NCBI GenBank assembly: GCA_900175165.2
Contig: FWWN02000244.1
Location: 1-64,000, forward strand
DNA length: 64,000 nucleotides
Reading direction: 5' to 3'
From: Rhizomucor pusillus
Lineage: Eukaryota > Mucoromycota > Mucoromycetes > Mucorales > Lichtheimiaceae
Under the pieces are notes generated by a model. That model did not search any database. It saw nothing but the letters and a program-made list of their open reading frames with translations, and was not told the DNA's origin. The first letter of the stretch is position 1; each line of letters opens with the position of its first letter. A program made the position numbers and the translations under genes. Of the stretch, positions 58,935 through 64,000 are shown in pieces.

Positions 58935-59639
58935 ATGCATACTTTTCTGATTACGGCGTGCCTTTTAGCTGCAGTCGTCGTCGCGCAAACGCCGGTACAG
59001 CACAGCGGCAGCGGCGCATCCATTAGCAACGCAAATCCTCAAATATCCCACTATTCAACTAGCGGCAATGACCAGTCAATTAAAGCTGCCGCTATACCGG
59101 AAGATAGCAATAACACGCCGCAGAGAGCATCCGTCGATGGCGTGTCGTCAGGATTATCAGATAGCGCCGCAAGGTTATCGATAATAGCAGATGCTAACCA
59201 AGAAGCGAACAATGCACCTCCATCACGTCCATCGCTGGATAATATCGAGTCGTCTCCTCAGGCACTGTATCCATATCTCGCTCCTGTTCTGCATGCCCAG
59301 CAGGCCGTGGATCCGGCACCTCAAGCTACACAGGCTTCAGAAGCTCAAAGAGCTCCAGCCGCTGCTGCTACAGCTTCCCCTCACCTGGTGGAACCATTGC
59401 CTAACTTGCAAGTTTCGCCTACCGTCCCCTTGTCACCTCCGGGCTTCACGACTACCCCTGGCACCACCTTTATAACCACAGTTACCAGGACGATTTCGAC
59501 CGTATCCACGACGACGTCGACGAGGTCGATGCCTACAAATGGCACGCCGCCTGCTTACAGCGGAGGCGTTAAAGTGCAATCCTCAGTCGCGCCCACTGTT
59601 ATGTTTACAGCCATATTGTTTTCTTATTTGCTTCTCTAG
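58935..59639 (+). CDS. GPI-anchored Ser/Thr/Ala/Pro-rich cell-surface protein (predicted)
   Basis: Not recognised by family. Single exon, 234 residues. N-terminal signal peptide (MHTFLITACLLAAVVVAQ). A long disordered Ser/Ala/Pro/Gln region follows, then a Thr-rich stretch (TTTPGTTFITTVTRTISTV) suited to O-mannosylation. The C terminus has a small-residue site (about SSVAP) and a hydrophobic tail (TVMFTAILFSYLLL) with no charged end, the standard layout for GPI attachment. No Cys residues occur after the signal peptide, so it is unlikely to be a CFEM protein. Likely a wall or plasma-membrane mannoprotein. Confidence 0.7.
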   Translation: MHTFLITACLLAAVVVAQTPVQHSGSGASISNANPQISHYSTSGNDQSIKAAAIPEDSNNTPQRASVDGVSSGLSDSAARLSIIADANQEANNAPPSRPSLDNIESSPQALYPYLAPVLHAQQAVDPAPQATQASEAQRAPAAAATASPHLVEPLPNLQVSPTVPLSPPGFTTTPGTTFITTVTRTISTVSTTTSTRSMPTNGTPPAYSGGVKVQSSVAPTVMFTAILFSYLLL

Positions 59640-59937
59640 TAGTACTAATTTCTAGCAAGGATCTGTATCTTTCTTTCTCAATAATTTCTGTAGTAAAAAC
59701 AAAATCTCGTTGATAAGCGTTACGTTGTATATAATTTCAGATGCTTATTGTATGATACACTGTGGGAAACAAACAAAAAGAAAAGAGACTGGGGTGGGCT
59801 GGAAGCTGTTTTGCTGTTGTAGTTATTACTGTCGTTGTCGTCGTCGTCGTTGTTGCGTTGAGGTCTAGTCCTATTGGCAAGATAAAAGTAGGGAAGGAGA
59901 AAAAAAGTTGGATATATTCTGCCTTGGCGCTCTTCTT

Positions 59938-60470
59938 TTACACAGCAAAGGATTCGCCGCAACCGCACACACCCTTTGCGTTAGGATTGTGAAATACAAA
60001 CTGGGAGGAGAGCTTGTCTTCGACGTAATCCATTTCCGATCCCAAGATTGTAATCAGTGCTTTTGAATCGACGAGCACAGTGACACCTTTTACGAGTAGG
60101 ATAATGCATAAGTATACATGAACACAACCGTTGCAGCAGGGAAGTATGCTTACCGTCTTGCTCGACGATTTCATCAAACTTGCCCTTTGAATCAGTAAAC
60201 TCGAGCATGTACGAATTCCCCGAGCAGCCCTTCTGCTTGACACCCACACGCAAGTACTGAGGCGTGGGACCTTCTGTAAGTTTCTTTAACCGTTCAACCG
60301 CTGTAGGTGTCTATTATGCAGATTACAAATCGTGTCCGCGATGAACAGAGTACACTGTACCAACTTACCAGAGTGAGCGCTGCCTTTCTTAAGCGAAGTC
60401 TAGAACCAGAATTGGCTGCATTTCTAGCGGAATTGTTGGCTGCTTGTCGCACGACTGCACCGATCGACAT
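59938..60470 (-). CDS. ISA1: Mitochondrial iron-sulfur assembly protein, A-type
   Basis: A-type carrier for [4Fe-4S] cluster maturation in mitochondria. Three exons (60470-60369, 60310-60154, 60086-59938), 135 residues. Residues 1-34 are an Arg-rich, acid-free presequence (SGSRLRLRKAALTL). The A-type fold follows with TPTAVERLKKL, VGVKQKGCSGNSYMLEF, and the paired Cys in GVCGCGESFAV at the C terminus, giving the Cys-x(n)-Cys-x-Cys ligand set. ISCA1/Isa1 is favoured over Isa2 from the KQKGCSGNSY and NPNAKGVCGCGESF wording. Confidence 0.93.
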
Positions 60471-60662
60471 TTTGGAAGTTGGAGAAAAAACAAAGGCACT
60501 GCAAGGCAAATGCGGGCAGTGACCCAATTCATTTTAAATAAACTCCGACAATATGGCCTCATTATAATTCAAGTCGGTCGTGGGGATGAGGGGCATGGTC
60601 CAGCTTTAATCTTTAAAATTGGGGAAAAAGTTGTTTGTAAGTATTTACAGATGAAAATCTTT

Positions 60663-61966
60663 CTATGCGTTTACAGTTAAACGAAGCTTTTTCGGACGGG
60701 TTCCTTCCTCGTCAGTCATAAGCCCCGGTTTTCTCTTTAGCGTTTCTGCAACCTTTTCCGGATCAGGCGCCTTTCTAGGTAATTTTTCTGGTTTAGTCGG
60801 TAAAGGTGAATTGCGGAAATATGCATGCTTCAAGCATTCCTCTGCTGTCCATCGTTTGCTTGGATCAAAAACTAGCATTTTCTCCAAGAGATCAAGCGCA
60901 TCTGATCCAGCTGCCGTAAAATATTGCCGAAGTGGTACCTTTGGATACATTTTGAAAGGTACATAGTCAGGTAAGGATGTCATTCCCTGAGAGATAAGCA
61001 AAGAATATTATAAATTATCTGCAACAATTCCAAACTTAAATTTTCCTTACCGGCCAGTCAGCTTCCGTTGGTGTTCCAAGAGCATGGAAGATCTTTGTGA
61101 GCTGATCAATATCCGATTCACCAGCAACGTACGGCGTTCGTAACATCAATTCAGCAAAAATGCAACCGACAGCCCATATGTCGACTGCGTAGGTATATTC
61201 TTGTGCTCCGTACAGTAGCTCCGGTGATCGATACCATCTCGTAACGACTTGGGATGTCATTGCCTTTCCAGGATCACCCCAATCTCTCGCAAGACCGAAA
61301 TCAGCAATCTTCAGGACACCATCCTGTGTCAATAGCAAGTTGTTTGGCTTCATATCCTGCAGCACATCAATTTTTTTCAGCGATGGCGTAAAAGTATAAG
61401 CTTGTATCAGCTCCATCTTACTCTGTGCAGGATAAAGTGTCGATGACAGTGATCCAGTCCTCGCAAAGTCATCAGCATCCATGACTTAATGTCGGCGGGC
61501 ATGAACAAGATACTCTTGTCCTTGATGACTTGTTCCAAATCAGAGTCGAGATATTCTAGCACCAGGTTGAGATTCGTCCTGTGGGAGTATACATCAATGA
61601 GCTTTGCAACGGGAATGTAAGTTAGCACTATATCCATATCCATCCCCGATGCAACCGTACTTCGATAACGTTCGGGTGACGAAGCTCTTGGAGGTACTTG
61701 ACTTCACGGATCGCTGTCCAATCTAGGCCGTCTTTGAATTGGCCCATTTTGATCTTTTTGATGGCGACCTGTCTTCCTGTTGACAGCTGCGTGCCTAAAT
61801 GTACAATTGATCAGTAAAGATCTCCACCACTGTATGCAGAACTGATCGATCGACGGCAAGACTTGCCTTTATATACAACGGCGTAGGTACCTTCACCTAC
61901 TTTGGCCGTCTTTTGATATTTCTTTTCCGTGCTTAGATTCCTCTCGTCAGCATCTTGCGTCTTCAT
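60663..61966 (-). CDS. KIN28: Cyclin-dependent kinase of TFIIH, CDK7/Kin28
   Basis: Phosphorylates the RNA polymerase II C-terminal domain and, in many species, activates other CDKs. Five exons (61966-61867, 61794-61661, 61601-61422, 61356-61051, 60986-60663), 347 residues, equal to animal CDK7. Kinase motifs: glycine loop [25 protein letters not shown]-type [22 protein letters not shown] and [14 protein letters not shown] with the T-loop Thr. The family marker [19 protein letters not shown] (NFTAAG-like) and a basic C-terminal tail follow. Intron 1 (61795-61866) must use a GC-AG donor (GCAAGT) to keep the glycine loop in frame. Confidence 0.94.
61795..61866 (-). other. GC-AG intron in the CDK7/Kin28 gene
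   Basis: AAAG|GCAAGT...TTTAG|GCACGC joins VVYKG to [13 protein letters not shown]. No GT donor nearby keeps phase. Confidence 0.8.
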
Positions 61967-62891
61967 CGTTGTTTAGACTGATCCTGCTGTAGAGACAGCA
62001 AGCATGCCAACTTCACCAATGCTGCGACCATCCAAAACCCCGCAATCGACATTGCAGACCACGCTGCAGGATAATGTTTACAACGAGGTCGATCGATAGA
62101 TATCTTTGCTTCATTCCATAGTACAAAGCGATATAATGCTTGTTGACATGACATTCCATCCCCAGAGAGACGATCGTTAGGATGTAAGGACTAAAAACTT
62201 TTATACGATCCACACAGCTGCCGGCTAACATTGCTTTGGAAGACATTCTGTAACTTCTCGGCTTCCCATGGAGCTTGATATTACAATGTTTTCCTTTTCC
62301 TGTGGTTTGCTGGTGAATTTTTGTGTTATGGATACACTTCCGTAGCTTTCATATATTTCTTGGTGTAATATGCAAACAATAATAGCTTTGAAGATTTCTT
62401 CATTAGAGCGAACGGACCGGCTTGTAGGACTGCTTTCTTCCACTCCTCTCGGGACAATTCCGTACGTAAATCTCCTTATAGCGAACTGTGTGACATGCCC
62501 GCAAGCTTGTGTTGCATCGTTCCAGGGAAGAGATTCAATATTATCACGTAATGTTCTCCATATTCTTACATGAAATATTACAATAACATGAAACAGGAAA
62601 TTCTGGCATAGCGAATGGATTATTACACTGCTGCTAACTGTGGAGTGAATATATATAGAATAAGTAACTGATTAAGATCGCTCAAGTCCTCTTGCTCCGT
62701 TGAGGTACATATCGCGGACGTCTCTTGTCTTTCTTGTTTTCTTTTCATGCTTTAGAAATCGAAACTTGTTTCTTAGATTTCGGATTCCCAGGGATCATCA
62801 TAGATTAGGTAATTCGTTGATGGGATATAAATTATAGCAGCAACGATCGTTCCACAGCATTTGCATCAGCAATATACTCTCCGGAAAGGAT
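61967..62891. other. Intergenic between CDK7/Kin28 and GH35
   Basis: 925 bp, AT-rich. Minus-strand frames at 62013-62443 have no domain. A TATATAG-like sequence occurs near 62651. No gene supported. Confidence 0.5.
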
Positions 62892-64000
62892 ATGCTGGTG
62901 AAAAGTAGTGCAGTGACAAGTATTACCTTGGCAATAGCGGCTGTTGTCAACGCAGCCGCCATAACGCCGCTGCAGCGTTTGGAAGTGCGACAGCAAGGAA
63001 ACGGACTCACAGATGCTGTGACTTGGGACAACCATACGATCTTCGTAAACGGCGAGCGTCAGTTCTTATTCTCGGGAGAATTCCATGCAAGTGAACAAGC
63101 ATAAACAGGATATACAAAAGAAAACTAACAAGCTGCAACGCAAATAGTACTACCGCTTACCGTCGCCGGATTTGTGGATTGATATCTTGGAAAAGTTCAA
63201 AGCGCTCGAGTTCAATAGTGTTTCCTACTACTTCAACTGGGGCTATCACTCTCCAAAGAAGGGAGTGTACGACTTTTCCGGTGTGCGGGACATCCAAAAA
63301 GCTCTAGATATGGCCAAGGAAGTCGGTTTGCATGTCATCAGCCGTGCTGGTCCATACATCAGCGCTGAAGTGGCAAGTCTTGACTTTCATTGATTCTTCG
63401 AGCATTATCGCTAAATTGAGGACTAATTCCGTGACACTTTCACGAATCCAGGATTGTGGAGGTTTCCCGAGCTGGTTGATGAATATGCAGAGCAAGGCTT
63501 GTCAAGATAATCCAGAGTACAAGTCTCACTGGGAAGAGTGGCTCACAGCTGTTGACAAGTACCTGGTACCTAACCAGATTACACAGAATGAAAACATCAT
63601 CCTGAACCAAATTGGTATGACACAGAAATAAGGCGGATATGTTCATTTAACGGAAGGGAGGCACTGATAATCTACGTTTTTATGTCCCGTCTTTATAGAA
63701 AACGAGTATGCTGTGAATGTCAGCACGAGATACTTTGCTGATATTATTGAAAAGTGCGAGGCTGACGGAATGGTAGTACCTACCATCTTCAACGACGTCT
63801 AGCGAAGTGGAAGCTTTGCCAGCGGTGAAGGAGCTGTATCGATCTTTGGGTGGGATAATTATCCGGCAGGCTTTGATTGCAGCAATCCTTCGCGTTGGGG
63901 CAATAATGCCCTAAATTGGTACAGAGAATTCCATGAACAAACAAATCCTGATCAGCCTATGGCTCTCTATGAGTTTCAGGGAGGCGCTTTTGATCCTTGG
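62892..64000 (+). CDS. GH35 beta-galactosidase, secreted, 3'-truncated by the window and interrupted by a TAG
   Basis: Hydrolyses terminal beta-galactose outside the cell. Four exons are visible (62892-63086, 63148-63372, 63452-63614, 63699 to the window edge). Signal peptide at residues 1-22. The catalytic domain starts at [17 protein letters not shown] and YYRLP. The acid/base Glu is in GPYISAEV, joined by splicing to DCGGFPSW. The nucleophile Glu is in [11 protein letters not shown] at the window end. Introns 1 and 2 both need GC-AG donors (GCAAGT). An in-frame TAG at 63800-63802, after VPTIFND, interrupts otherwise good coding sequence that continues [17 protein letters not shown]. So it is a pseudogene, a null allele or a sequence error. 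Confidence 0.85.
63087..63147 (+). other. GC-AG intron 1 in GH35
   Basis: GEFH|GCAAGT...CAAATAG|YYRLP. A GT alternative three bases later gives the wrong frame. Confidence 0.75.
63373..63451 (+). other. GC-AG intron 2 in GH35
   Basis: SAEV|GCAAGT...[18 protein letters not shown] donor at GTGGCA would also keep phase but would delete the conserved Val after the catalytic Glu. Confidence 0.65.
63800..63802 (+). other. In-frame TAG within GH35
   Basis: The frame reads [18 protein letters not shown]. Coding resemblance resumes at once in the same frame. Confidence 0.8.

Noticed and set aside
63772..63802. A 30-nt intron removing the TAG in GH35
   Set aside because: Too short for any intron here, and it would delete the conserved VPTIFND segment.

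Overview
This is a gene-dense nuclear fungal window. Genes are small, alternate freely between strands and carry many short introns (mostly 45-100 nt, GT-AG with some GC-AG). The class-3 lipase is closest to the Rhizomucor/Rhizopus type. A Prs5-type PRPP synthetase, a fungal Zn2Cys6 regulator, Kex2-processed secreted enzymes, a WRAP53/TCAB1-like WD protein and a CFAP20 orthologue all sit together. This points to an early-diverging fungus, most likely Mucoromycota. That assignment is inference from family resemblance, not from a database search.

Layout. 0.5-12.7 kb is mainly a secreted and peptidase region: prolidase, two intronless GH12 endoglucanases about 2.6 kb apart with a candidate small Cys peptide between them, RNase H1, an unidentified gene, and a lipase with a one-base frameshift. 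13-24.6 kb is housekeeping: CFAP20 and COQ7 divergent, BET1 and PRS5 divergent, squalene epoxidase ERG1, a small secreted protein built of two repeats, an unknown protein, a GRAM-domain membrane protein and a DUF1763-like protein. 24.7-32.7 kb holds the 15-exon Snf2/Sth1-type remodeller and the TCAB1-like gene. 33-43.7 kb holds the proteasome chaperone UMP1, UDP-glucose pyrophosphorylase, a Zn2Cys6 transcription factor, the divergent protein-repair pair PCMT and DJ-1, and ribosomal protein L5. 44-46.5 kb is a graveyard of degraded coding sequence. 46.6-62 kb holds a small membrane protein, a nucleoside diphosphate kinase fused to a very long disordered tail, CDC24, ORC6, a bacterial-looking glycyl-tRNA synthetase, two small or secreted proteins, ISA1 and a CDK7/Kin28 kinase. 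A GH35 beta-galactosidase with an in-frame stop runs off the right end.

How the genes relate. There are no operons, but several short divergent intergenic spaces (97-172 bp) probably act as shared promoters. The most suggestive pairs isoaspartyl repair (PCMT) with DJ-1. UGP1 (UDP-glucose for cell wall), CDC24 (polarity) and ERG1 (ergosterol) are general growth functions. GH12, lipase and GH35 are extracellular degradative enzymes. I placed roughly 100 introns by hand, checking that each exon junction keeps phase and protein-family continuity. Exon boundaries may be off by a base or two. No tRNA, rRNA, CRISPR array or intact transposon was seen.
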